A DNA stretch of 64,000 nucleotides, taken from Vitrella brassicaformis (lineage: Eukaryota; Sar; Vitrellaceae). The stretch spans positions 1 to 64,000 of the forward strand of contig CDMY01000339.1 in the NCBI GenBank assembly GCA_001179505.1, written 5' to 3'. The position numbers were made by a program, and so were the translations under genes. Positions 34,633-46,428 of this stretch are shown in pieces (the first letter of the stretch is position 1; each line of letters begins with the position of its first letter). Under the pieces are notes generated by a model. The model searched no databases. It saw only the letters and a list, made by a program, of their open reading frames with translations, and was not told the origin of the DNA.

Positions 34633-36782
34633 ATGCCGCTGACGCCTGAAGAACAGCAGAAAATCGACACAGGTGACAATGACGCACCACTGAGCACTCA
34701 CATTTGCTTCGAGGGGCGCTAATCATTGTGTGTCTGACATGCTTCGGTGTTGCTGTGCAGTCGCGGAGGTTTTGAGGTCTACCCCGCAGGATGCCGTCAG
34801 GCTGCTCAACGCCACCAACTGGAACGTCGAGGTGAGCTCTCGGAAAGAGTGAATGAATGGTAACTGCTTGTGACTGACTGTCGATTCCTGAATGTCGCTG
34901 ACTGACAGGAGGCCGTCGCGTTGGCCATCGAAGCACGCCGCGACCTGCCCGCCGAACGACAACACCAACTCGAACGCAAACAGTCACAACAGCAGCAGCA
35001 GCAGCAGCAGCAGCTCCCAGCACCAGTGCCAGTGCCCGTCACAGTGGACACCCACCAGCCGCAGCAGCCCTCCCCCGTGTCTGTGTCTTCGGCCGCTTCC
35101 AAGGCGGCGGCGTCGTCGTCGTCTCGCGGGTCGAGGGCGGAGCGGGAGAGGGAGAAGGTGCGTGCTGGGAGGAAGGTGCCGACCCTGGTGGTGAATGTGG
35201 TGCGCGCGCGGAAGCTCAAGCATGTGGGGGCGCACTCGATAGAGGTGGAGGTCGAGGGGTTCCCCTACAAGACACAGTTCGTGGAAGGTCAGTCAGGCAA
35301 GGAGGGCATCAACGAGACGGCACCGCACCCGTATTGATTCGATTGCATGGGGTTCGTTGTGTGCGTTGTGCTGGTGTTGTGGTGGTGGTCATTGTGTAGG
35401 CGATGAGCGTCCGGTTTTCCAGCGGGCGTTTGAGTTCACCAAGTTCCAGGACACGTCGTTCGTCCGGTTCACCGTCTACCACCAGAGGATGATGGTACGT
35501 ATGTATGTGTGTGTAGTCAGCCAACACGAGCACCCAGGGAAGAAGCCGCACACTCAGTTAACGACTTTCTCCCGTGGAAGTCTCTGTATGTCTGTGTCGG
35601 TGTTTGTCTATCAGTTTGGTGACAAGAGGGCGGCTGAGGCGCATTTCTCGTTGTCGAATTTGGGTGACGACTACAGCAAGAGGTGCACGGGATGGATCAC
35701 CCTCGAACACAAGGACAGATACGCCGGTATGGGTGTGCCGTACGCGTGAGGGAGTGGGATGGGTGGGACAGGCAACCACACGCCTCACTGGCGGCCGTCC
35801 ATCCTTGCGTCCCTCTGCCTGCCCTCCGTGTGTCCACACATGCAATGCAGGTGAGCTCCTATGCGACGTGTACGTCATCAAGCCTAAGACCGCCCCCGCC
35901 CCCCAGGCAGCACCACAGACATCCGTCGACAAGCAGGCACCCACACCCACACCAGCACCTAAGCCACAGGCAGAGTCCCTGCCCAACTTGATCGACTGGG
36001 ACGAGGGCGAGGCCACAGAGACGCCCACCCCCAAGCAGCAGGCACACCCCGCCGCCAACGCCCAGCCCGTCACCACACCCGTATCGGCATCCAGCGCATC
36101 CAACGCTGACTTGACGCTCAGGAACGGGCTGGACGACCTGCTGTCGGCAGAGATCGACAACGTCTTGCCCACCGTGCAGCAGCAGAGGGGAGACGAGGGG
36201 CAGCAGGTGACGGCAGCGGGAGGGGGAGGGGGAGGAGGAGCAGCGGGTGCAAGTGACGCCTTCAGGCCAGCATTCCACTCACCGTCCTTCTCGGAGGGGT
36301 TCGGCTCGCAGCAGTTTCCGGCGTTTCCCCAGATTGCTGGCGGTGGTGGCGGTGGTACGCCCCAAGCTCAGTCGGCCATGAGCCAGTCGTACCCCGCCCC
36401 CGCTCCCTCCTTCCCCGAGTACCCGCAGCGGAGCAGCACCTTCGCCTCGTCGATGCAGCCGTCGTCCCTCGGCTACCTCACCGCCTTCCAGCCAGGAATC
36501 GCACAAGCCATGGCCGCCCAGCAGCAACAGCACCAGCACCAGCAGCAGCAAGGGGGTCAGGGTGTCCCTGGCACCTACGCGACGATGCCTGGCGGGTTGC
36601 CTGGCGGCATGGGTATGCTGCACATGAGTGCTGGGCCGTCTGTGTCGTACAATGTGGGTGTGGGCGGCTCGCCGTCGGGGAGGTCGCCCTCTCTGGGCAG
36701 TGGGGGACAGTCGCCCACGATGTCTTCGACTCAGCAGCAGCAGCAGCAGCAGGCGGCGAGGAGGGGCTCGGTGCCCTACTAG
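34633..36782 (+). CDS. UBA-like plus C2-like protein with Gln-rich tail
   Basis: Six exons join in phase: 34633-34672, 34761-34831, 34909-35287, 35400-35494, 35615-35726 and 35851-36782 (TAG). Residues 1-45 (TPEEQQKI, STPQDAVRLLNATNWNVEEA) fit a UBA/TAP-C-like three-helix fold. After a poly-Gln/Pro/Ser linker, residues 110-250 resemble a C2 domain: TLVVNVVRARKLKHVG, FVRFTVYHQ, WITLEHKDRYAG and CDVYVIKP. Calcium-binding Asp clusters are not obvious. The C-terminal 300 residues are disordered and rich in Gln, Pro, Gly and Ser. They contain NLIDWDEGE and LDDLLSAEIDN, which resemble the short clathrin and adaptor motifs (LIDxx, DLL) of endocytic accessory proteins. A role in ubiquitin-dependent vesicle traffic is inference from this layout. 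Confidence 0.75.
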
Positions 36783-38138
36783 CAATGGGTGCGTAGCTGG
36801 GCTGGGCTGGGCGGGGTGGGTGGTGTCGCTGAGGACGTACGTACGTGCCTACATGGGTTTTCATGTGTTTGGCGATCGCACTCATTACCTACCGGATGGG
36901 TTGATGGTTTGATGATTGTATGTATGTGTACGTACCTGCCTGCCTGCCTCACTCGCTGTCTCACTCGCTTCGTTCGCCTCAACGGGTCGAACGGAGACAG
37001 ACAGACAGACAAAGAGCGAGAGAGCGGCTGTACGGTCCACCTTTTTCCCCAGTACAGTCAGTACCGAGCCCGCATTCCTTGCCTGTCATATGTTCCTTTC
37101 TTGCTTTGCTGGCGGCGTTTCGGTTCCTGTGCGGTCATGGCCGTGTCCTTCTCTGCACCGCCGTGCTAACCTTGGCGGGGTGGAGAGGTACGCGGCTGTG
37201 GGCGAGCAGGGTCGAAACGCCATCCATCGCAGAGAGCGAGTGTACGACGGATTTACAAACATACATACAAACACACATACATACGTACAGTACACGTGTG
37301 CGTCCATCTCCCTACGCAAGGGAGATGAATGGATGTGTCAACGGCATTTTTCTCGGTGCCACACTTAACCCCTGACCGATACAGAGGGAGTGAGTGAGTG
37401 AGCGAGACAGTGAGGGATGGGGTTCTCATGGAGAGTTTCCACCTCTGTGTGCAAGGGCTGGACGGACGGTGACCTGTGCCTTGATTGATTGTCCTGACTG
37501 CTTGCGTGATTAGTTGGGCTGTCCGAACGGCGGCACGTTGCGTCTCATCAGACGCGATATGCCTCCGTTCAGGCGGGTCGGCGTGACAGGCAGGCAGGCA
37601 GGCAGGCGGGCGGTGGTATGGTGGCGCCAGTGAGAGAGTGAGTGCTGAGAGCCTATTTTTCCTCAGCTTTTCTACAGTGATGACTTGGCGGCTGAAATAG
37701 GTGGGGTGGTGTGCGTCAGATGGAGACATTTTGCATTCTGGATTCGCCGTCGCTCGTACGATGTGATCATTGATCAACCAACCAGTGTATGTATGTATGT
37801 CCGTACGAATGGATGGATGGAGCGATAGAGACAAGAGGCGTCCGACCCATCACACGACACGACACGAACCACCGAATTCAGCTTAGCTCAGCTAAATGGC
37901 TAGTGTAAAACACCCCTCACGCCATGCACCATACACCACACACGCATGTAGGTCCGCCCGCACCGCACGGCACGGCACGCCGCAAAAAGGCCAATCAATC
38001 CCCCCGCCCATCCCATCCGCACAAAATGAGTGACTGACCTGACCAGCTCTCGACAGCTGTCAATCGAAGCACCCAACCGCCCCTCACCCACCCCACCCTC
38101 TGAGCCAGTGACTGTCCTGGCTGTCCTCATGGTCATCA
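36783..38138. other. Intergenic, no gene seen
   Basis: Contains an ACGTACGTACGT palindrome near 36835, short GTAT/TACG runs at 36918-36945 and 37255-37295, (GCAG)n at 37590-37610 and a (GTAT)n run at 37784-37799. Overlapping frames on both strands are repeat-driven. Confidence 0.5.
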
Positions 38139-39982
38139 TCATGTGTAGACCATATCGACGAGTGAGTTGCCCTTCATGACCTCCTCCAGCCCTTCCCTGG
38201 GTGTGAGGTGGCCGCTGATGATCTCGGCGATGGCAAACATTATGGGGTACTTCAGGTCAATCCGATATCCACCCTCCTTGGCCTTGATCAGCTCCACGAG
38301 AGCTGTTGCCGTCGCCACACCCTCTGCAAGACACATAGGGAGGGAAGGGAGAGACGCCACAGTAGCAGCATCGCAGCAGCAGCATCTTCCGTCTCACGTC
38401 TGTCTGTCTGTCTGTGTGCCCCAGTACCTGCGACTTCTGATGAGGATGCGAGTATGTCCTCGACCTTTTCGCCACGGCCCAGCCGCACTCCGAAGGCTCG
38501 GTTGCGGGAGAGGGGACCGAAGCAAGTACCGAACAGATCACCCGCACCTGACAAACCTGCCAATGGACACACAGACAGACAGAGATACAAGGAGGAAGCA
38601 AGGGGCGAGAGTGAATGAATGCACCCGTGGCTCAGTGTGTGTATGTGTGTGTTGACCGACCTACCTGAGAAGGTCGACGCTTTGGCGCCCATTTTCCTCC
38701 CGAACCGTCGCATCTCCATCGCCCCCGACGTCACGATGCCACTGATCGCGTTGGTTCCTGCTCAGTTCAGATGACATACAGACAACAAGTTATAAGTATA
38801 TGGGAAATCACGAGGCATTTCACGTCAGGTGCATATGTTTCCCCACCGAGGTCGAGCCCTTCACACATTCCTGCCGCAATGGCTAGAACATTCTTGACTG
38901 CACCGCCGATCTCCACACCTATCACATCGTTGCTCGTGAATACCTGACAAATCGACACACAGACAGGCGCACACACAACCAAGCGGCCACACATCCATCG
39001 GTCTGTGCGGAATCGATTGCCTGCCTGCCCGTTCCCCCACCTGGAACATTTCGCCCCTGAGAATGTTTTGCAGCTCCCGTGCCAGCCGCTTGTCGGTGGA
39101 GGCGACCACCACCCCCGTGGCCAGGCCCCTGACGATCTCCCGAGCGAATGAGGGACCCGACAGGAAGGCGTAGCTGCGGTTCTTGCCGAGAGTCTCCTCC
39201 AGGATGTCAGACATCAGCGACAGCGTATTCGCCTCAATGCCTGCATGACACAACACAACATACTCAACGTGTGTGTCCATGCATCCCATCCGAGTCCCCC
39301 ACCCACCTTTTGACACGGAGAGCACCGGCACGTTGGGGGGTATGAGGTGGCTGATGTTGTTGAGCGTTGCCCGCGAGAACTGCACCGGCACCGCATGGAC
39401 GATGTGCGTCACGTCCTTCAACGCGTCCGCCGCGTCAGTGGTGGCCCTCACACTCTCGGGGAACCTGGCATCGCTCAGGTACTTGGGGTGCCGTCTTTCC
39501 GTGTTGATGCACTCAGCATACTCCTGACTGCGCAAGAGGATGGTGGTGGGGATCTTCTTCTGCCCCAGCAGCCACGCGAGAGCCAGGCCGAAGTTGCCGC
39601 CGCCGAGGACGGTGAACCTGGGAGGGTAGCACAGCGGGAACTCTTGGGCGTTGAGGATCATTTGCGGGGGAGGGCAGAGGGGGGACCGCCGAAGAGAGAG
39701 GGATGGCCTCATAGGGTGATGCTGTACCGGCCTCATGTGCGGCCGGAACGCTTCACAGACGAGCGGCAGGGTGGCAACAAAGGGCACGAGGGCCAAGAGC
39801 AGCGCCTGCGGTATCCTTGGGCCAACGTGGAGCGCCGACGCAGCATGCGCCTCTGGCTTTTGCTCGGATGGATGTGGCCGTCCCAGAGCCCTCCTCAACC
39901 TCCTCGGCTGCTGCCGCTGATCCCTCCTTTGCCACGAAAATGAGAATGAGTCGGTGTGTCCATCTGCCCTGTCCAGCTCCAT
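38139..39982 (-). CDS. gpsA: NAD(P)-dependent glycerol-3-phosphate dehydrogenase, plastid-type leader
   Basis: Reduces dihydroxyacetone phosphate to glycerol-3-phosphate for glycerolipid synthesis. Exon 1 holds the Rossmann motif [20 protein letters not shown], then [11 protein letters not shown] and [12 protein letters not shown]. The next has [20 protein letters not shown]. Then come [20 protein letters not shown] (with the catalytic Lys), [20 protein letters not shown] and a last exon ending LVDMVYT at 38139. All motifs of bacterial-type GpsA are present. The N-terminus includes [20 protein letters not shown] followed by [19 protein letters not shown], a signal-peptide core plus a Phe-led basic transit stretch, so plastid import is likely. 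I chose the ATG at 39982 because an earlier one at 40102 would overlap the divergent gene; about 65 residues still precede the hydrophobic segment, so the start is uncertain. Confidence 0.88.
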
Positions 39983-40036
39983 TGCCACTGCTTGGACATA
40001 AGATCTGGTGCAAGGTGGGCATTCTGCTGCATCAAG
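39983..40036. promoter_or_regulatory. Very short divergent promoter region (inferred)
   Basis: Only 54 bp separate the chosen start codons of the gpsA-type gene (-) and the RING gene (+), so their control regions must overlap each other or the coding ends. No TATA-like element is visible. This is inference from gene orientation. Confidence 0.3.
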
Positions 40037-43000
40037 ATGCCTCGTCGCCTCCGTCTGCCTGACGTCCTCGCCGTCTTGAGTGACCTCCTCGCTGACCGCC
40101 ATCGATGTGAGTGCCAGATCAGCGACAAGATAGCATCACTCACGCCTTCCGGAGGTGACTCGCAAGTCCTCTGGTCCAAGATCCCGCGGCAACGCCAAAA
40201 AGATCACGATCTCTTAGCTCGCAGAGCCGAAAGGGGGTGGTGGTGGTGTGGCGACTTCGTAGTTGACTTCATGGGTTGGTTTGTCGGCTTCATTGCTTTT
40301 TGCATTGTCATCGTGTTTTCCTTCCAATCAACACAGCTGAACACGGGTTCGATGATGATGTGTCGCCGATTATCCTTGGCCTGAAGTCACAAGACCCGGG
40401 AGAGCGATCCGCCGGCCTTATCAATTTGTACCGCCTTTTGAAGCGGCAGCACCCCAGTGCGGGTCACCCTAGGACGCGGAAGACCATGGCCCTTCTTGGC
40501 CAGCACGACGGCGTGTTGATGGAGGCCATGCTGGCGGACTCACAGGCCTGGACCATCCCTGCACTGAGACATGTACTTAAGCGGCTTGTGGACCTGGCCT
40601 ATCCGTTTCGATGGACTACAGCCGACCTGAAGAGGCGGACAACAGGGTTCGAGCGGGTAAGGTCGTCCCTGGCCGACAGAGAAGCTGGTGGTGCATTGGC
40701 GGAGGAGGGCCGCGGCTTGCTGTATGAGATCGAGGTTGCCATCTTCCAAGTGCTGCACGCCGCCATGACAAGTGGTGCTTTGGATGAACCGGCGGCCTAT
40801 CGCAACTACGTCTTGGCACATCACCGTTCCCTCATCAGCAGAGCCCGAGCACTGGGCATCGACGAGTCGGGCCAAGACCAGGACCTTGCCGTCGCAGCCC
40901 AGAAGTTTCTCCGCGCCCTTTCCTCGAGCAGTCCACCTGCTGGCCAGCAAGACGCCGCCGATAACGCAACCAACGAAACCACTTCAACGCTCCCGGTACA
41001 TAGACACGCACACACAATCGCGTGGGGGTGAGGAACACCGTATTGAGTTCTTGCGGGTGTGTGTGAATCCATGCAGCAGGAACCAGAGGCCTTCCCATCG
41101 AAGGGCTTCCTGTCGGCCGTGTGTGTCGTCCTCCTCTCCGTGTTACTCTTTCCCTATCCTCGAAGCATGTGCAAGTCCCCAGAAGACCAGCTGCCTCTGT
41201 CGATCGATGCGCAGATCCGGGACAGAGATGCCAAGTAGGCAAGGGCAACCCAACAGCCTGCCGGACAACATCGATCATGGATCGGTCTGTGTGTCTTTGT
41301 CTGTCAGAATACTGACCCTTGAACTGGTAAAAAGGAACGCCTCCATCAAGGAGAAAGAGCTGCGGTGAGCTGAGAACCTTGTGTGGATCGACAGTACAGT
41401 GCTTCCCTTCCCTTTGTCCGTGTCTGTCTGCACATCTGCAGGAAGGAGATCAGGACTCTCACGGATCTGTAGGCACACAGCAAGGGCGTCCCGGCCTCCC
41501 TACAGACTGACGCCTTCCTATCCTTTGCGGGCCTTCCATCCATTCAGGCTTTTTCATGAGAAGGGCCGCCTCAGTGACCAATCCGCGGAGCAGAGCAAGA
41601 GGACGGCGCTGGTGCGGGACCTAGAGACACGGTCAGTGGTCGACACGAGGAGGACCATGCAGCGCCCGCTGGGTTCAAAATTTGTTCCGTTTCTGGGCAG
41701 CATTGAGGCCATGTCCGGTTCGCCTGTCGAGGAACGGAAACAGATCGAGGAGAGCAATGCAAAGTGGGTACATACACACATACTAGAAGGAAGAGAACCG
41801 TCGGTATGATGAATGAAGCGATCTCTGTTGTCGGCAGGATCGAGACGCTGGAAGCTGAGGCGAGGAAAACCGTTCTCCAGGAGAAACAGCTGCGGTGGGT
41901 CGGTCAGCGGAGAGACGCCCTCCCATTTGTCTCTCTCATTTGTCTGTCTGTCGTATGGTCAGCAACGAGAACAAGACACTGCGGCAGAGTGTACGAGGCT
42001 ACCAGGATACCCTTGGCAGATCTCGCAGCAAGGAGGAACAGCTGCGGTCAGTGAGTCAACGAGTCCGCCTTTCACGCAAGCCGCTGATCTTTTTTGTTGT
42101 CCATCTTCCATGTCTGCAGGGGCGAGATCAAGGCACTCAAGGACAAGGCGACTCTGCAGGAGGTTCCCAACCGGTAGGCTACATGCCATGATACGCAGGC
42201 CGTCTTTTGTCTGTGCAGCCTCCTTTCTCTCCTTGCTTTCTGTTTTTCTTTTTCTTTTGTCAAGCGAGAGGGAGCAGCAGCTGGCCATGTGGGAGGAGCA
42301 GCTCAACGAGAAGGGCAAGGCGCTCAGCGACAAGGAGGGGGAACTCGCCACCAAGACGACAGTGACGCCAGAAGACAGGAAGCGGTACGTGACGGAGGCA
42401 AGCATGGGGCCCGTGGGGTGAAGTGCACTCATTGCACACCAGGTCACCACATGTATCCTGTGCCTCTGCAGGATGGAGTCTATGTGTTGGACACTCGCCG
42501 AGAAGGACATGGAGCTGGCGCTGCTCCGCAGCTGCAACGAGCAGCAGGTCAAGAGCCTCCAACGGCAGGAGAGAGAGGTCGGCGAGCTAACCCGGCGACT
42601 CAAGGACGCCAACAGCCGGCTGCAGCAGAAGACCATCGACCACAGGAGTGTCAGCCGTGAACGGGACCAACAGGCTGGGCAGATAGCGGAGCTGATGGAC
42701 CAACAAAACTGGCTGCTGGAAAAGTGGGGATGAACACAGACAGACCAACGAGCGCATGAGTCTATGTGTGTGTTTTTCTTCAGCATGAAGGTGGTTGATT
42801 GTGCGAGGCAGCAGCTGGAGACGCACAAGCAGCAGCTGGAGGCCGACATCCGTGGACTGCGTGGCGAGCTGCAGCAGTCGCAGCTGCGACTCAAACACCT
42901 GACCATGCGGGATGACGTGGATGTCGGCCGCCTCACGTAAGTCGCAAGCGTGAGGAAACGAGGCCCGCGATGTTCCAATCGTGACCTTTTCTGTCGTGTC

Positions 43001-43526
43001 AGTGAGTTCGCTGGGATGACTGAGGACGACCTTGCCGCACGGCCCATCATCAGCCTCATCAACGCGCAGGACGACGCCCGCAAGGCCAAGGACATACACG
43101 AGAAGAGGTCAGTCGTGAAAGCAGAAAGAACACATAGTCAGGAGGGGAGCGAAATATAGGGGCGCGGCGCATGCAGTTGACTCGTATGTCGCCTTGTCAA
43201 TCTGCGTCAGGCTGGATGGCATGCGGTCGCTGTGGGACAAGCTGCAGACTGCCTCGATGCTGGCGGCCGTGCGGGCGCAGACCAACACGGAGGAGTGCAG
43301 CATATGCATGAGCGCCACCAAGACCAAAACATTCATTCCGTGTGGCCATTTCGTGTCGTGCGACAAGTGCGCGTCTCAAGTGTTCCGCCGGCCCGGCCGT
43401 CTCTACCCCATCTGCCGAAGACAAATACAGCGCCTCCAGGACACGTACGCACAAGGAATGGGACAGGCCGGCCGCTGTGTACGTGAGCCTTCCCTGTGTG
43501 GTTTGCCTTGCAGGCACAGTGTCTGA
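40037..43526 (+). CDS. Membrane-anchored coiled-coil RING-finger protein
   Basis: At least twelve exons. Exon 1 is 40037-40106, exon 2 40337-40995 and exon 3 starts at about 41076. The N-terminal 240 residues look helical and armadillo-like (GLINLYRLLKR, WTIPALRHVLKRLVDLAYPF). Exon 3 encodes one hydrophobic helix, GFLSAVCVVLLSVLLFPYP. About 450 residues of coiled coil follow. Several small exons end in the same way (EKELR, EKQLR, EEQLR just before GTGAGC/GTGGGT/GTCAGT), which suggests internal exon duplication. The C-terminus is a RING: CSICMSATKTKTFIPCGHF then CDKCASQVF and LYPICRRQIQ. The last zinc-binding pair should be CPxC, but its first Cys is Tyr (TAC at 43404-43406), so the site may be degenerate. 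The last exon is short and ends HSV at 43526. A role as a ubiquitin E3 ligase on a membrane is inferred. Confidence 0.8.
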
Positions 43527-43882
43527 TGGATGCATCAATGGGGATGCAACGCGGACGCAGGATGCGCGAGTGGCTTGTGCGGTTTGCAGCGACGCGGCCG
43601 GCTGTCGTCCTGTCTGTAGCGAGGGGGTAGATTGCTTTCCCTTTCTGACACATACAGGAGTAGCTTAGCTTGTTGGATTTTGCGACAAATCAAATCGGGT
43701 GTGTGTACATGTGCATGCATAGCTATGTGTACATAGCAGCCCAGCCGGGCCTCTGGGGGTGGGGCGTGTCTGTGAATTGACCGATAGCCTTCAAAGCGTG
43801 TATCGTATATCTCTCAGCAATCAACACACCCGTCCTCTTTCCAAGGACACAATGCAAACCAAATGCACGGCCTCTACAGCCC
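43527..43882. other. Intergenic between convergent genes
   Basis: No gene is seen. The RING gene (+) and the RIOX gene (-) converge here, so both 3' ends lie in this stretch. A TGTGTACATGTGCATGCATA word sits near 43700. Confidence 0.45.
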
Positions 43883-46274
43883 TCACTTGTCCCCCTGATC
43901 GACGTCGATAAGGCTTTCCGCCAGTAGAGCAACGGCAAAGGCCTTCGCGTCTTGGAAATTGTGGAATGCAAGGTCGCGCAGGTGCACCCACGGCCCCTTC
44001 TGCTGAGGGCCGCCTCGCCCGTCGGGCCGGATGGGCCAGTCGAACAGCATCTGCAGAGACCTCACGTGCTCCTCGGTGCCTGCAGAAAAACACGACGCAG
44101 CATGAGGTTTGGCACTGTGCATGGTGAGTGTCTGGTGCAGGCGCATACGTGGAAATTTGAGGCATGAGGGGTCTGGCGTGTGCTCTCCATCCATATGGTG
44201 CGCTCGGTCGTTCTTGAGGGTGCTGAACAGCTGCACACACACACACACACACACACAGAGGGAGAGAGAGAGAGACTTCTGCATGCGGCGGCCCCTCAGT
44301 TTTCATTCTCCTAGGTACCAGAATGACGGGCGTCCGGTCTCCTTCGGCCTCTGTATCTTGGTCTTCGTCGAAGACCATCCTCGCCCACGAGGGGTTGCGG
44401 AAACGAATGCGGCTGCTCGGCTTCAGATTTGCAATGGCAACCTGACATTATATGACACAACAGAGTGAGGAAAGAGACAAGCGCGCCACTCTGTTTGTTT
44501 ACCATGGTAGCGGCGTCCATCTCCTCTGTTTCCATCTCTTCCGCGCTCGTCGCCTCGCCTCTCTTCCGGCCGGCAGCAGCGCCCTTCGCAGAGGATGGCA
44601 GATAGGGCGCCATCCGATTCACCTGGAAGTCTATCATGAACTCATTTGCCGCCTCATGGAGGTCCATGGAGTTGATGTGCAGAGTAGCCGACAGCCGACG
44701 CAGCAGCTTGCTGTAGGTCCTGCCGAACTCATGCTGCAGACGTTGCCGAGTGGCTCGCGTGGCGGCCTCGCCTGATGAACGCTTGCGCTTCTTGGTCTCG
44801 GGCAGGTCGCTGCCGCTGCCGTTGTCCTCGTCGTACGCTGGGCCCATATAGCCACTCCAGCCGACGGGAAGGCTCTTGCGGAAGGCGAAGTCGCTATCGA
44901 ACAGCTGCAGACAGACACGTGCAGCACAGCAAGGATTGGTGTTGGGATGGCGTGCAGTGCGGCTGGGGCGGGGTGGGTCGCTTACTTTGTTGAGTGCCGT
45001 GTCGACCGTCTTGGACATGAAGTCAGCCCAGGAGCTCCTCTGGTACGTCGACACTGGATGGATGGACGCAGAAGGATGGGCAATCGGTGCTGCGATGAAT
45101 GGCGGTGCTGGTGGTTGTGGGGTGCATGCCCTTTCCTTCCTCACCTGTGACGTGGTGCGAGAACGTATCTCCCACGGCAATGGCCTGATGGATGAAGCCA
45201 CGTGGGAAGTACATGACGTCGCCTGAACAAGCAAACCGGCGAGTCGATCCACTCACAGGTCTGTTTGTGCTGAATTTTGGCTGATCTCTTCGTTTGTGTG
45301 TGCAGTACCGACCAGGCTCCAGAGTGACGGCGAGTATGGGATTGCCGATCTCGTGCTGCTGATAGTCGCGGGAGTACTCACGCGGCAGTGGACCGTCCAC
45401 ACACTCATACAGACGCCACACCTTGGAACCCTCCAACTGCGCCACACCACAGACACACAGCCAGCTGATGTGGGCACCTCGGTCATCTCATGGATCTTCC
45501 CATCTTGTCACTTGCATAATGAAGACGTCCACATCATCGTAGTGCGGGGCCAGCCTGCAGGCATCAGTCCAGCAGAGAGAGGGAGAGAGAGAGTTATTTG
45601 GTGTGGTGAGCTGTGCTTTTCCTGATTGGTCGTTCGTCATATGTACCCCTGTGTGCCGGCCGGCGTCAGGTAGCAGTTGGCACCCACCAGACAGCCGAAG
45701 AGCTCCTCTAGCTTCGCACAAATCTTCCAGAGAGGGTCGACAAACTGCTGCGGGTGCATCAGCTGCAGCGTGCAGCCGTCCCGCCACTTCTGGTCGACCT
45801 CCTCGAAGGTCGCCTCGCCGCTTCTCTCGTACTTGACTGCCTCGCCATCCACATACTTCCTCACGATGAGGTTGCTCTGGTACTGAAGGCGACCCGACTT
45901 GCCGCCGTCCCGCCCATCCAGACCATCCTTCAGCAGACTATCTGAAACAACGGGAAGGGGTCAGGCAGTCGATGACCGAAAGGCTGATGAAGTCAAGCGC
46001 CTGATTCGCTCACCCAGCTGCTGCTTGGAGAAGATGTTCTTCAAGTATGTGTCATCATGGCGTTTGATGCACAAGGGCTTGTTTGCCCAGTAGCACTTGA
46101 AGAACTTGTCGATGCCGACGGGCTCGACAAGCCATTGCAGCACATCTGCACCCTGCAAGCGGCACGACAACAAACAGGAAGAGAGATCATCACACCTTTG
46201 ACACCAAGATGCTCTTCTTTGACGCATACTGTTTGATCTGTTTTTCTTCCAGGTTGCTCCTCTGCTTGTGACAT
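43883..46274 (-). CDS. RIOX-type JmjC ribosomal oxygenase (NO66/MINA53 family)
   Basis: A Fe(II)/2-oxoglutarate-dependent hydroxylase of the family that hydroxylates histidines in ribosomal proteins (some members are also reported as histone demethylases). Exon 1 begins at the ATG 46274 (MSQAEEQPGRKTDQ). Exon 2 has GADVLQWLVEPVGIDKFFKC followed by YWANKPLCIKR. The next exon ends in LFGCLVGANCYLTPAGTQG. The JmjC core reads LAPHYDDVDVFIMQ (HxD metal ligands, about 45510-45555) and, two exons later, DVMYFPRGFIHQA (third His ligand, about 45185-45220). The middle and end form the dimerisation and winged-helix parts, interrupted by a basic Lys/Arg-rich insertion (ETKKRKRSSGE). The stop is at 43883 after LIDVDQGDK. 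The metal ligands and the overall order match NO66/MINA53. The C-terminal half is split by at least five introns with CA/TG tracts. Confidence 0.88.
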
Positions 46275-46428
46275 TCAGAATGGATGGATGACTAAGTGAT
46301 GGATGAATCCGCCAGCCGAAAAGGGTGCAGAGGAGTGCGCGGTGTCGAGACTTGCCCCCGTCGAGAATTGGGGACAGAGGCAGAGACAAAGAATATTCCC
46401 TTTCATCCCTCAGCTTCATTATCAGCTA
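46275..46428. promoter_or_regulatory. Putative bidirectional promoter (inferred)
   Basis: A stretch of 154 bp between the divergent ATGs of the RIOX gene (-) and the 46429 gene (+). No core element is recognisable; the call rests on gene orientation only. Confidence 0.35.

Noticed and set aside
36835-36860. ACGTACGTACGT palindrome as an operator or hairpin terminator
   Set aside because: Short tandem words of this kind occur throughout the intergenic DNA here, and a bacterial-type terminator has no meaning in this nuclear context.
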